Positions 32,909 to 40,241 of a stretch of 40,254 nucleotides of DNA are shown piece by piece. The position numbers and the translations under genes were made by a program. Each line of letters begins with the position of its first letter. The first letter of the stretch is position 1. The notes under the pieces are model-generated. The model did not search any database. It saw nothing but the letters and a program-made list of their open reading frames with translations, and was not told where the DNA came from. Location: the NCBI GenBank assembly GCA_002398845.1, contig DHBY01000059.1:1-40254 (forward strand). The letters are read 5' to 3'. Source of the DNA: Firmicutes bacterium UBA4916 (GTDB lineage: Bacteria; Bacillota; Clostridia; Tissierellales; Tepidimicrobiaceae).

Positions 32909-33313
32909 TTGAAAAATAGTATACAGGATATTCTCCATAGATTAAGTATAGGAGAAATAGACTCTGAAAAAGCAGTCAACTTGATTAAAAACATTGACAC
33001 TAACTCTGATGTGGTTAGGAGAAAAGCCTCTAAATTGAAAATAATAGTAGTTGATAAAAAAGAAAATCAATCTATAAGGATTCCAGCAATACCTTTTTGG
33101 CTTTTAAGTTTTTTAGGTAGTATGGGCCTTGGTATAGGTTCTATAGCTTTAAGGTTTTCTAAGAATTTAGATGAATACCCTAAAGAAGCTTTAAAAGCAA
33201 TAAATAGTAAAGATTTAAGAAAAATACTTAAAGAGATAAAAAAGTACGGTCCTTTTGATTTAGTTGATGTAGATGATGGGGATGGAACAATAGTTAAAAT
33301 ATCAGTGTTTTAA
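32909..33313 (+). CDS. SHOCT-like-motif protein, first of the cassette
   Basis: A 134-residue protein I cannot assign to a characterised family. Residues 9-27 hold the motif LHRLSIGEIDSEKAVNLIK shared with the three following genes. Residues ~42-134 form a second domain: KLKIIVVDKK, then a hydrophobic stretch IPFWLLSFLGSMGLGIGSIA (membrane-like, residues ~63-82), and at the end ILKEIKKYGPFDLVDVDDGD and VKISVF. The same plan (motif, short linker, KIxV..., helical hydrophobic part, final VD....VEI) occurs in the fourth gene at 34968, so they are paralogues. The start is TTG, with AGGAGGGG six bases ahead. First gene behind the promoter at 32753. Confidence 0.85.
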   Translation: MKNSIQDILHRLSIGEIDSEKAVNLIKNIDTNSDVVRRKASKLKIIVVDKKENQSIRIPAIPFWLLSFLGSMGLGIGSIALRFSKNLDEYPKEALKAINSKDLRKILKEIKKYGPFDLVDVDDGDGTIVKISVF

Positions 33314-33332
33314 TAAAAAGGAAGGTGTAAAT

Positions 33333-33704
33333 ATGAGGAAAGAAGTATTAGGGAAATGCCCTGTGTGCGGGGAAGAACTAAAAGTAACTAGGCTAAGTTG
33401 TAATCATTGCTATACCAATATTGAAGGGGATTTTTCACTATGTAAATTTTGTAAACTTTCAGATGAACAAAAAAACTTTGTGGAAGTATTCATTAAAAAT
33501 AGAGGAAATATTAAAGAAATTGAAAAAGAGTTAGGGATTTCCTATCCTACTGTTAGAAATAAACTTGAAGATGTGATTTTAGCTTTAGGGTATAGCTCTA
33601 AATATACTGAACCTAAAGTAGATAAGAAGGAGGTATTAGAAAAGTTAAGTAAGGGAGAAATTTCTTCCGAAGAGGCAATTAAACTCCTAAAAGGAGAAGA
33701 ATAG
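33333..33704 (+). CDS. DUF2089 zinc-ribbon/HTH regulator with C-terminal SHOCT-like motif
   Basis: A 123-residue DNA-binding protein of the DUF2089 family. The N-terminus is a zinc ribbon (CPVCGEELKVTRLSCNHC), followed by IEGDFSLCKFCKLSDEQ and a helix-turn-helix RGNIKEIEKELGISYPTVRN (residues ~60-80) that resembles sigma-like region 4 or a MarR-type recognition part. The last 23 residues are VLEKLSKGEISSEEAIKLLK plus GEE, the motif that in neighbours is at the N-terminus. It probably controls this operon, or links transcription to the partner proteins through the shared motif; both ideas are inference. AAGGAAGG ahead of ATG, 19 bases after the first gene. Confidence 0.9.
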   Translation: MRKEVLGKCPVCGEELKVTRLSCNHCYTNIEGDFSLCKFCKLSDEQKNFVEVFIKNRGNIKEIEKELGISYPTVRNKLEDVILALGYSSKYTEPKVDKKEVLEKLSKGEISSEEAIKLLKGEE

Positions 33705-33715
33705 GGGGGATTCAT

Positions 33716-34957
33716 GTGAAAGAAGAGAGAATGATGATTTTATCCATGTTAGAACAAGGCAAAATTACTAGCGAAGATGCAATAAAACTTTTAGAGGCTT
33801 TAGAGGAATCAGAGTCTTTAAACTTAGATGAAACAATTGAAGATAAAAAAGATAAGATTATAGATATGGATAAAACCAAGGAAAAAGCTGAAGAATTTGA
33901 AAAAGTACTTAGAGAGCAAGGTAAAAAAGTTGAAAGTTTTGGAGTTGATTTAGGTAATAAGTTATCAGGGATATTTCGCGGAGTGAAAGAAAAAGGCAAT
34001 CCTGTAAACTTTTTAGGTGGATATGAAACCATAAATACAACTGTTGAAAAAAACATTTCTCATTTAGAATGTCCTATTATCGATTTTAAATCGGTTAATG
34101 GAGGGATTACCCTTAAAAGTTGGGATAAAGATCAGGTTTTTATCAAGATTACTTGTCAGTATAAAAATGGTCTACTAAGTAAGGATGATAGCTTCTATGA
34201 CTTTTATGAAGAAGGAAATAGGCTCGTATTCATTCCTGAATTTAATACTAATATAATGATAAGCTTAAATGTATATTTACCCGACAAATTATACGACGAA
34301 ATCTATCTAAATACTTCTAATGGAAAAATTGAAGTTGATAAATTTAAAACAAATAATCTTCAATGCCATACTACTAATGCTTCTATTTCGGCAAATAACA
34401 TTGTAGCTCAGGAAATTAGATTAAGAACTAAAAATGGTAAAATTAATTTAAATAATATTTCATCCCCCTTGATTGAGGCTATTAGCACAAACTCCAATAT
34501 AATATTGGAAGATATTGATAGTGAGGATTTAAAGGTATCCACTGTTAATGGTAGGATTATGTTTTCTGGTATATTATCAAATAATGTTTGTGGTAATACT
34601 TCCAATGGTTCTATAGAGGTTCGAAATATTAGTGGTAAAGAAATCACATTAACTACTTCTAACGGAAAAATTCTATTAAAGGAAATAAACCCAGATAAGA
34701 TTAGCCAATTAAAGCTTTCTACCTCTAATGCATCAATAGATGCAGAAATAGGGGAAATTGCAAAAAATAGTTGTTTCGACTTAGAAACATCCTTAGGAAA
34801 TATTAGTTTAGAAGTGCCAAATTTAGTATATAAAGTTAATAAACAAGTAAATCTAGGCACCAGAAAGATTATTGCCCATAGTATCGACTTTAATGAAGAA
34901 GAAGAACATTTTGTATTCACTGCTTCTACTTCAAATGGCTCTATAAGATTATGGTAG
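33716..34957 (+). CDS. SHOCT-like-motif protein with DUF4097 beta-repeat domain
   Basis: A 413-residue protein with no signal peptide or transmembrane segment. Residues 9-27 are the shared motif (LSMLEQGKITSEDAIKLLE); 28-90 are a charged, probably coiled linker; from ~110 to the C-terminus it has at least nine repeats of about 20 residues, each ending in S/T-x-N-G/A-x-I (SVNGGI, NTSNGKI, TTNASI, RTKNGKI, STVNGRI, NTSNGSI, TTSNGKI, STSNASI, STSNGSI), which builds the DUF4097 right-handed beta solenoid. This is the domain order of YvlB and LiaX, linked to cell-envelope antibiotic stress in Bacilli. The start is GTG, five bases after GGGGGGA. Absence of a signal peptide suggests an intracellular or non-classically placed protein. 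Confidence 0.9.
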   Translation: MKEERMMILSMLEQGKITSEDAIKLLEALEESESLNLDETIEDKKDKIIDMDKTKEKAEEFEKVLREQGKKVESFGVDLGNKLSGIFRGVKEKGNPVNFLGGYETINTTVEKNISHLECPIIDFKSVNGGITLKSWDKDQVFIKITCQYKNGLLSKDDSFYDFYEEGNRLVFIPEFNTNIMISLNVYLPDKLYDEIYLNTSNGKIEVDKFKTNNLQCHTTNASISANNIVAQEIRLRTKNGKINLNNISSPLIEAISTNSNIILEDIDSEDLKVSTVNGRIMFSGILSNNVCGNTSNGSIEVRNISGKEITLTTSNGKILLKEINPDKISQLKLSTSNASIDAEIGEIAKNSCFDLETSLGNISLEVPNLVYKVNKQVNLGTRKIIAHSIDFNEEEEHFVFTASTSNGSIRLW

Positions 34958-34967
34958 GAGGGATGAA

Positions 34968-35345
34968 ATGGAAAGTTTAAAAGAAGAAAAATTACAAATC
35001 CTTAAAATGGTAGAAGAAGGCAAAGTCACTAGTGAAGAAGGTATTAGCTTATTAGAAGCTCTTGGTGACAGTGAAAAATCATATATAGAAAATGGAAATG
35101 CTAAGTGGATAAAGATAAGGGTATTTGATCCTGATGATAATACTAAAGTAAATGTAACCATACCTATATCCTTAGTTAATGTGGGATTAAAGATGGCAAA
35201 TAAATTCTCGCCAGAATTAAAAAATGCTGGTTTTGATGAAAAAGACTTAAAGGAGATATTTGAAGCTATAAAAGATGGGGCTTCTGGAAAAATTGTGGAT
35301 GTAGAAAGTGATAATGGAGAAAAAGTAGAGATAATAGTAGAATAA
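34968..35345 (+). CDS. SHOCT-like-motif protein, last of the cassette
   Basis: A 125-residue protein, paralogue of the first gene of the cassette. Residues 12-30 hold the motif LKMVEEGKVTSEEGISLLE; residues ~45-125 hold WIKIRVFDPDDNTKVNVTIP, an amphipathic helix ISLVNVGLKMANKF, and DLKEIFEAIKDGASGKIVDV ending in VEIIVE. The hydrophobic part is weaker here than in the first gene, so it is probably soluble. GGAGGG five bases ahead of the ATG and 10 bases after the DUF4097 gene. It ends in a bidirectional terminator shared with the converging membrane protein gene. Function unknown. Confidence 0.87.
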   Translation: MESLKEEKLQILKMVEEGKVTSEEGISLLEALGDSEKSYIENGNAKWIKIRVFDPDDNTKVNVTIPISLVNVGLKMANKFSPELKNAGFDEKDLKEIFEAIKDGASGKIVDVESDNGEKVEIIVE

Positions 35346-35365
35346 TCCCTTTTAAAGGGATTATT
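35341..35365. terminator. Bidirectional terminator between converging genes
   Basis: AATAATCCCT / AGGGATTATT 10-bp inverted repeat with a 5-base TTTAA loop. It includes the TAA stops of both the fourth cassette gene and the converging LiaF-like gene; the plus-strand tail is CTTTTAATTTT. The same hairpin probably serves both strands. Confidence 0.8.
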
Positions 35366-35990
35366 CTTTTAATTTTACTATATTGTAAATTATCTTTATT
35401 CCTATTCCTATTAACAATATCGGCCATAGATAGGAAATAAACTTCCAGAACTTAAATTGTACCATGGTTTTAGATGATAATAAAAATAGTGCAGAAATAA
35501 CCACCATTATCAGAGATAAATGTTTAGGCCATTCTATTCCTGAATTTCTATATCCTACAATATAAATAATATAGAAAGCAATTCCAAACAATAGATATAA
35601 TGCCCAACTTACATCTCCATAGGCTAATTCTTCAATTAAATTATAAGTTCCTAACGCAGGTAGTATTAGCCCAAATATAAGAAGACCTTTCGATTTTTGC
35701 CTTCCGTATAATACTAAGGATATAATTCCAAATATCCATAAAAATAAAAATCCTTTAATATTTACACCAGGAAATGCATATTCATTCAATAAGGAAACTA
35801 AAGAAATAGCTAATAAAACTAAACCAGATATTAAATAACCCATATGTCCTTGTATAAAATAGCTTACAATAAGCCCTATGGATAATATGAACAATAACCA
35901 GTTAAAACTTAATACTTTTAAATTTAGCAATAAAAACAATAGCCCGATTAAAACCAACAATAAACCAAAAGAATAATTATTTTTCTTCAT
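35361..35990 (-). CDS. LiaF/LiaI-like polytopic membrane protein
   Basis: A 209-residue membrane protein with about seven hydrophobic segments. It opens with MKKNNYSFGLLLVLIGLLFLL and LNLKVLSFNWLLFILSIGLI, which is the pattern of the LiaF-type transmembrane domain (short basic start, G..l..G..fLL.N). No cytoplasmic or extracellular domain is attached. GAGGAATATT precedes the ATG. It converges on the SHOCT-like cassette and is probably a partner in envelope sensing, by analogy with LiaF/LiaX; this is inference. It could equally be an unrelated DUF5668-like protein. Confidence 0.78.
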   Translation of the reverse strand: MKKNNYSFGLLLVLIGLLFLLLNLKVLSFNWLLFILSIGLIVSYFIQGHMGYLISGLVLLAISLVSLLNEYAFPGVNIKGFLFLWIFGIISLVLYGRQKSKGLLIFGLILPALGTYNLIEELAYGDVSWALYLLFGIAFYIIYIVGYRNSGIEWPKHLSLIMVVISALFLLSSKTMVQFKFWKFISYLWPILLIGIGIKIIYNIVKLKE

Positions 35991-36005
35991 AATATTCCTC
36001 CTCTT

Positions 36006-36602
36006 TTAAATAAAGGTATTAGTAGAAAAAAGATTTAACATTAAATTTATATCTTTTAAATAACCAAAGAATAAAGAATTTGATATACCTCTTCCAATAA
36101 AAGTTTCTGGAAAAGTTAAAGCTATAGGGGATAAAACCAAGTTCAATAAATAAATAATGAACAATCCCTCTATTAATCCAAAAGTAATACCTCCAATTTT
36201 GTTTAACTGTTTAAGTACTGGTGCCTTTAAAAGGAAAGAAAATAGCCCTAAAATTAGACTTATAAATATATTTACTAACCAAAACACCGCTATTATTGAA
36301 AATAGGCTAATAACTATTCTTAACAATCCTTTTGAAATTAAATCAGGAATAAAGTTAGCTTGTTCCTTAGATTTTGAATAAAATAATATACCTAAAACAA
36401 ATTCAACTATACTCTTAAATATATTATACACTTTAGGATTATTAATTATATACCCATTAACAATAGGATAATATCTTTTAGTAATTATTACTGATAGTAT
36501 AACCTGTATTATGTTGAATATTGATAATACAAGACCTAATCTAAATCCTTTTGCCATAGCATATATTAATATGAAAATCATTATCATATCTACCCAATTC
36601 AT
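36006..36602 (-). CDS. CvpA-family membrane protein
   Basis: A 198-residue protein of the CvpA family with four to five transmembrane helices: WVDMIMIFILIYAMAKGFRLGLV at the start, with the family's D and G.r.G positions, then FNIIQVILSVIITKRYYP, and LNKIGGITFGLIEGLFIIYL near residue 150. CvpA proteins are linked to colicin V export and envelope homeostasis. The longest frame starts at TTG 36614, but GGTGA five bases before the ATG at 36602 supports the shorter start, giving MNWVDMIMIF. Its gap to the LiaF-like gene is 15 bases, so they probably form an operon with the propeller protein. Confidence 0.86.
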   Translation of the reverse strand: MNWVDMIMIFILIYAMAKGFRLGLVLSIFNIIQVILSVIITKRYYPIVNGYIINNPKVYNIFKSIVEFVLGILFYSKSKEQANFIPDLISKGLLRIVISLFSIIAVFWLVNIFISLILGLFSFLLKAPVLKQLNKIGGITFGLIEGLFIIYLLNLVLSPIALTFPETFIGRGISNSLFFGYLKDINLMLNLFSTNTFI

Positions 36603-36629
36603 AAAAATCACCAAACCTTATATTTAATT

Positions 36630-37709
36630 TTATAATGATAATAGCTCTATCTTATTCCCATAAACTACAATTAGATTCTGATTTTCTTCTACTACTTTTA
36701 ATATATTTTCCTCGCTCTTATATTTAAATGCTTCCTTCCCATTTATTAAGCCTATCATATAATCATCTCCATATAATACTATGTATTTATCATATAGGAT
36801 AATCTTTTTGTAGTCCTCTGTAAAGTTATATTTTTCTTCTGTTTCCCCATCTGCCGATATAGTTTCTAAGACATTTCCATATAATACATTTATCTTTCCA
36901 TTATGAACATATATATCTTTTATTAATTTAAATTGTTTTTCCCATAAGATATTGCCGTTATTAATGAGATATAAAGATTTATCTGTCATTACTATAAGTT
37001 TATTCTTATCTATAAAGTTTGAATACAGAACAATTTCATCGTTTAACTCAGTGGTAAATAAGAACTTTCCATTTAACTGAAAACCTTGAACCTTAGATTT
37101 TAGATTATTACCTTTTAAATTTAAGGTCGATATAGCATAGCTTATACCATCATGGTTCATGGAGTAAGTAAGGATATTAGAATCTATTATATTATCTTCT
37201 ATTATTTTTCCTTCCTTATCCAATATGATTATGCCCTCCATATTGTCTTTTGTAATATGGACTAAAACATTTCCAAAATTCTCAACCACATTGTTAATAT
37301 TAGCCTTAAGTCCAGCCCTATTAATAGTTTCTCCCGTCTCATTTAAAAAGTAAATATCTCCTGTAGACTTTTCATATACATATATGTTCTTTTCCCCGAA
37401 GCTTACCATAGGTTCATCAAAATTAAATTCTTTTTCCCATTCCTTAGAACCGTCTATTTTAAGCTTGGTAAGTTTATTATCTTTCCATATCATTATTCTC
37501 TTTTCATAAAAGGCTAAATCATCAATGCCCTCATATATTGGAATGGACTCTACCAAGTTCAAAGTTTGATTTGTTATTTTGGGGGCTTTAATAAAATCTA
37601 TAATCTTTTCTTGATTTTCTTTTTTTAAAAATAATAACATTAGCACAATTAATATAATAATAATAAACCTTAGTATTTTATTCTTCTTTTTCTTTTGAAC
37701 TTCATCCAT
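36630..37709 (-). CDS. Membrane-anchored beta-propeller protein (DUF5711-like)
   Basis: A 359-residue protein with a basic N-terminus (MDEVQKKKKNK), one transmembrane helix (residues ~12-32: ILRFIIIILIVLMLLFL) and an outer domain of regular ~40-residue blades (WKDNKLTKLKIDGSKEWEKE, IYVYEKSTGDIYFLNETG, IIILDKEGKI, LYLINNGNILWEKQF, FKYKSEENILK), the pattern of a PQQ-like/WD-type propeller as in DUF5711. It should lie outside the membrane. GGTGAGGTGG precedes the ATG. First of the minus-strand propeller/CvpA/LiaF-like run. No catalytic residues are recognised. Confidence 0.82.
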   Translation of the reverse strand: MDEVQKKKKNKILRFIIIILIVLMLLFLKKENQEKIIDFIKAPKITNQTLNLVESIPIYEGIDDLAFYEKRIMIWKDNKLTKLKIDGSKEWEKEFNFDEPMVSFGEKNIYVYEKSTGDIYFLNETGETINRAGLKANINNVVENFGNVLVHITKDNMEGIIILDKEGKIIEDNIIDSNILTYSMNHDGISYAISTLNLKGNNLKSKVQGFQLNGKFLFTTELNDEIVLYSNFIDKNKLIVMTDKSLYLINNGNILWEKQFKLIKDIYVHNGKINVLYGNVLETISADGETEEKYNFTEDYKKIILYDKYIVLYGDDYMIGLINGKEAFKYKSEENILKVVEENQNLIVVYGNKIELLSL

Positions 37710-37813
37710 AGTACCACCTCACCACCGTTATAACTATCCTAAATTTATATTAAAATTTAGTAATACTAATTATCTATATAATTCTTTGAATTCTTTTAAA
37801 ATCCTTCTATTTA

Positions 37814-37841
37814 TTGTAGATATTTTTAAATTTGATATAAT
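37814..37841 (+). promoter_or_regulatory. Promoter of the MocR-type regulator
   Basis: TTGTAG (37814-37819), 16 bases, TATAAT (37836-37841). The -10 box is good, the -35 weak, as expected for an autoregulated gene. The remainder of 37710-37813 shows no other signal. Confidence 0.6.
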
Positions 37842-37859
37842 AAATGTATCCATACATTT
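37842..37859. promoter_or_regulatory. 8-2-8 inverted repeat, operator candidate of the MocR regulator
   Basis: AAATGTAT-CC-ATACATTT, immediately after the -10 box and covering the expected transcription start, directly upstream of the ribosome-binding site. The position and shape fit autoregulation by a GntR-type winged helix. Confidence 0.65.
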
Positions 37860-37877
37860 TAAATGGAGGTTGAAAAT

Positions 37878-39323
37878 ATGTTAATAGACAAAGATTTAAA
37901 CACCCCTTTATATATACAACTTTATGAAAATATTAAAGGCATGATTGAAAGGGAAGAATTAAAAGAGGGAGAAAAACTTTCCTCTATTAGAAGTTTAGCA
38001 AAAAAACTAGAAGTAAACAATATCACCATTGTAAATGCTTATAAACTTCTTGAACAAGAAGGATATGTTTATTCTATAAAAGGAAGCGGAACCTATGTTA
38101 AAAGACCTAAATATGGCATGGATGTCCCATATATGGAAGATGGGGATATTGAGCTAATGATAGGAGGAGTCCTTCCTATATCTAAAAATAGCATAAACTT
38201 TGCATCTGTGTCCCCTACTCCTGAAATATTCCCTATTGAAGAGTTTAAGCAGGCCCTGGTTGAAGTTTTAGATAGAGATAAGGGCAATGCCTTTCTATAT
38301 CCAGAAATAAATGGATATGAGCCTTTTAGAGAGTCAATATCTAACTTTTTATATGAAAATTATAATATGATTGTTGATGAAGACCAAATTCAAGTAATCT
38401 CAGGAGGTCAGCAAGGAATAGATATAATAGCCAAGACTTTGATTTCCCAAGGAGATTATATATTTGTAGAAAATCCTACCTACTCTGGTGCTATAGCTGC
38501 CTTCCAGTCTAGGGGAGCTAAAATAATAGGAATCCCTATGGAAGAAGATGGGATTAACCTAGAAGTTTTAAACAAGTATATTAAAATGTATAATCCTAAG
38601 TTTCTATATATGATGACTAATTATCAAAGTCCTACTACCTATTCCTATAGTGATTATAAGAAGAAAGAACTCATTAAGCTTAGTAGAAATCACAAATTTT
38701 ATATTATTGAAGATGATTTCTTAACGGATTTAAATTATGGTAAAAACAAAAAACTACCATTAAAATCTATGGATAGTTTAGATCAGGTCATTTATATTAA
38801 ATCTTTTTCAAAGATATTTATGCCTGGAGTAAGGATAGGTTTTATGACTGTACCCAAAAGTCTTTTTAAGGATATTGTTAGAGCTAAACACACTGCTGAT
38901 ATTTCATCTTCCGGTTTTTTGCAAAGAGCCTTTGACTTATACTTAAGAAAAGGCTATTGGAAAAACCATATTGAAACTATAAAAAAAGTATATACAAAAA
39001 AGTATAATACTATGGTTCAAGAATTAAATAAATTAAAAAAATATGGTATTTCCTTTGTTGAACCCAATGGGGGTCTTAGTATATGGGTTCAATTGCCAAA
39101 GGAAATAGATTCAATAGAATTTTATAATGAATGTGAGAAAAATAATATAGCCATCGTTCCTGGCAAAATATTTTTCATTGGGGATAAAATATACTCTAAT
39201 TATATAAGGCTAAGTTTCGGGGCAGTATCCAATGAGGAAATAGTCCATGGGATAAGAATCATTGAAAATTGCCTAAAAAAACGATATAAAGTAGACAATA
39301 ATAAATATTTACCTTTTGTATAG
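37878..39323 (+). CDS. MocR-type regulator (GntR winged helix fused to aminotransferase domain)
   Basis: A 481-residue PLP-binding transcription factor. Residues ~1-70 are a GntR winged helix (LYIQLYENIKGMIEREELKEG, SSIRSLAKKLEVNNITIVNAYK, EGYVYSIKGSGTYV). Residues ~105-481 are a fold-type I aminotransferase domain with SGGQQGIDIIAKTL, MTNYQSPTTYSYS, IIEDDFLTDLNYG and the PLP lysine in IKSFSKIFMPGVRIGFM near residue 310, so both DNA and PLP/amino-acid binding should be intact. The first ATG (37863) contains GGAGG, the Shine-Dalgarno of the ATG at 37878, which I use. Its targets are not evident; the converging hydrolase is not in a classical divergent arrangement. It is not PdxR by context, since no pdx genes are near. 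Confidence 0.93.
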   Translation: MLIDKDLNTPLYIQLYENIKGMIEREELKEGEKLSSIRSLAKKLEVNNITIVNAYKLLEQEGYVYSIKGSGTYVKRPKYGMDVPYMEDGDIELMIGGVLPISKNSINFASVSPTPEIFPIEEFKQALVEVLDRDKGNAFLYPEINGYEPFRESISNFLYENYNMIVDEDQIQVISGGQQGIDIIAKTLISQGDYIFVENPTYSGAIAAFQSRGAKIIGIPMEEDGINLEVLNKYIKMYNPKFLYMMTNYQSPTTYSYSDYKKKELIKLSRNHKFYIIEDDFLTDLNYGKNKKLPLKSMDSLDQVIYIKSFSKIFMPGVRIGFMTVPKSLFKDIVRAKHTADISSSGFLQRAFDLYLRKGYWKNHIETIKKVYTKKYNTMVQELNKLKKYGISFVEPNGGLSIWVQLPKEIDSIEFYNECEKNNIAIVPGKIFFIGDKIYSNYIRLSFGAVSNEEIVHGIRIIENCLKKRYKVDNNKYLPFV

Positions 39324-39326
39324 CTC

Positions 39327-39353
39327 AAACATTAGGGGCAATCCCTAATGTTT
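39327..39353. terminator. Terminator between converging MocR and hydrolase genes
   Basis: AAACATTAGGG / CCCTAATGTTT 11-bp perfect inverted repeat with a 5-base loop, lying exactly between the two stop codons. The T runs on both sides are weak (plus side TTTCTAAAGAGTTTCTTTT). Confidence 0.72.
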
Positions 39354-40154
39354 CTAAAGAGTTTCTTTTAAAAATTTCATTATTATGGATATATATTCAT
39401 CGGGCTTTTCATACATAGCTGCATGACCTGTGCCCTTTATGATGGCCCATTTAGATTTTTCAATCCCTTTATGAATTAGTTGTTGATATTTTAAAGGGGT
39501 TATAGCATCAAGCTCTGAGCTTATGATTAAAGTAGGTACTTTAATATCTTTAATTTTATGAAGGATATTATAATCCTCTGCGCTGTCTAAATTTCTCTTA
39601 AATCTTTGATACCATTCTTCATTTAAAATACTAGACAATATTTTTTGTTTAATCAAAATATCTTCATAATTCTTTTCATAATAATTATAGGAATACATGT
39701 AAGGCATGGTAATGACAGAAAACATATCTCCATCCAAAGTAGATGCTGCATATTCCCAGCTCTTCCCTATGTCTTTCATAATATTTGTAGTATAGCTATC
39801 CGTATTAGATAGTATCAGGGATCTAACTTTCTCAGGATAATTTAAAGTAAAAACCTGAGCTAACTTTCCGCCATAGGACATACCCATTAAATTAACTTTT
39901 TTTATTTTAAGTTCATCCAAAAAATCCTTAAGGATTTGAGCTTGAGTGTTTAATGTATATTCATCTTCACAACTATCCGATTTACCTTGATCTAGTAGAT
40001 CTACTGTTATCATATTATAGTTTTTAGTTATCGTTTTTATAAATGGCGACCAGCTATTAGTAGACATCATAACTCCATTTAGAAAAACAACTGGATCACC
40101 TGTGCCATATTGTTTATAATAAATGTTTTTATTGTTTATATTAATATAAGGCAT
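39354..40154 (-). CDS. Alpha/beta-fold hydrolase
   Basis: A 266-residue alpha/beta hydrolase. The oxyanion start is VVFLNGVMMSTNSWSPF, the nucleophile elbow GMSYGGKLAQVF (Ser near residue 95), the acid residue in SSELDAITP near 210 and the His in GTGHAAMYEKPDEY near 240: a complete catalytic triad. No signal peptide. The family includes esterases, C-C hydrolases, haloperoxidases and others; the substrate cannot be given. GGAGCTGATACT precedes the ATG. Monocistronic by its surroundings. Confidence 0.9.
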   Translation of the reverse strand: MPYININNKNIYYKQYGTGDPVVFLNGVMMSTNSWSPFIKTITKNYNMITVDLLDQGKSDSCEDEYTLNTQAQILKDFLDELKIKKVNLMGMSYGGKLAQVFTLNYPEKVRSLILSNTDSYTTNIMKDIGKSWEYAASTLDGDMFSVITMPYMYSYNYYEKNYEDILIKQKILSSILNEEWYQRFKRNLDSAEDYNILHKIKDIKVPTLIISSELDAITPLKYQQLIHKGIEKSKWAIIKGTGHAAMYEKPDEYISIIMKFLKETL

Positions 40155-40184
40155 AGTATCAGCTCCTATTTTATTGTTAATATT

Positions 40185-40193
40185 AGTATAGCA
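40185..40193 (-). promoter_or_regulatory. Extended -10 promoter candidate of the hydrolase
   Basis: On the minus strand TGCTATACT, an extended -10 box about 30 bases before the ATG; no strong -35. Confidence 0.5.
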
Positions 40194-40223
40194 GAAAAAC
40201 TGACCTTGTGCAGTCTGTAACCA

Positions 40224-40241
40224 TGCATTTACAAAAATGCA
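40224..40241. repeat. 7-4-7 inverted repeat at the right edge
   Basis: TGCATTT-ACAA-AAATGCA, about 30 bases upstream of the hydrolase -10 candidate. On the plus strand it is followed by five A. It could be an operator or the end of a hairpin belonging to a gene beyond the edge. Confidence 0.45.

Noticed and set aside
33712..34056. A 114-codon minus-strand open frame
   Set aside because: Antisense to the start of the DUF4097 gene, Ser/Leu/Phe-rich low-complexity translation, no start signal.
34408..34920. A 170-codon minus-strand open frame
   Set aside because: Antisense to the repeat part of the DUF4097 gene; its length comes from the repetitive codon pattern there.
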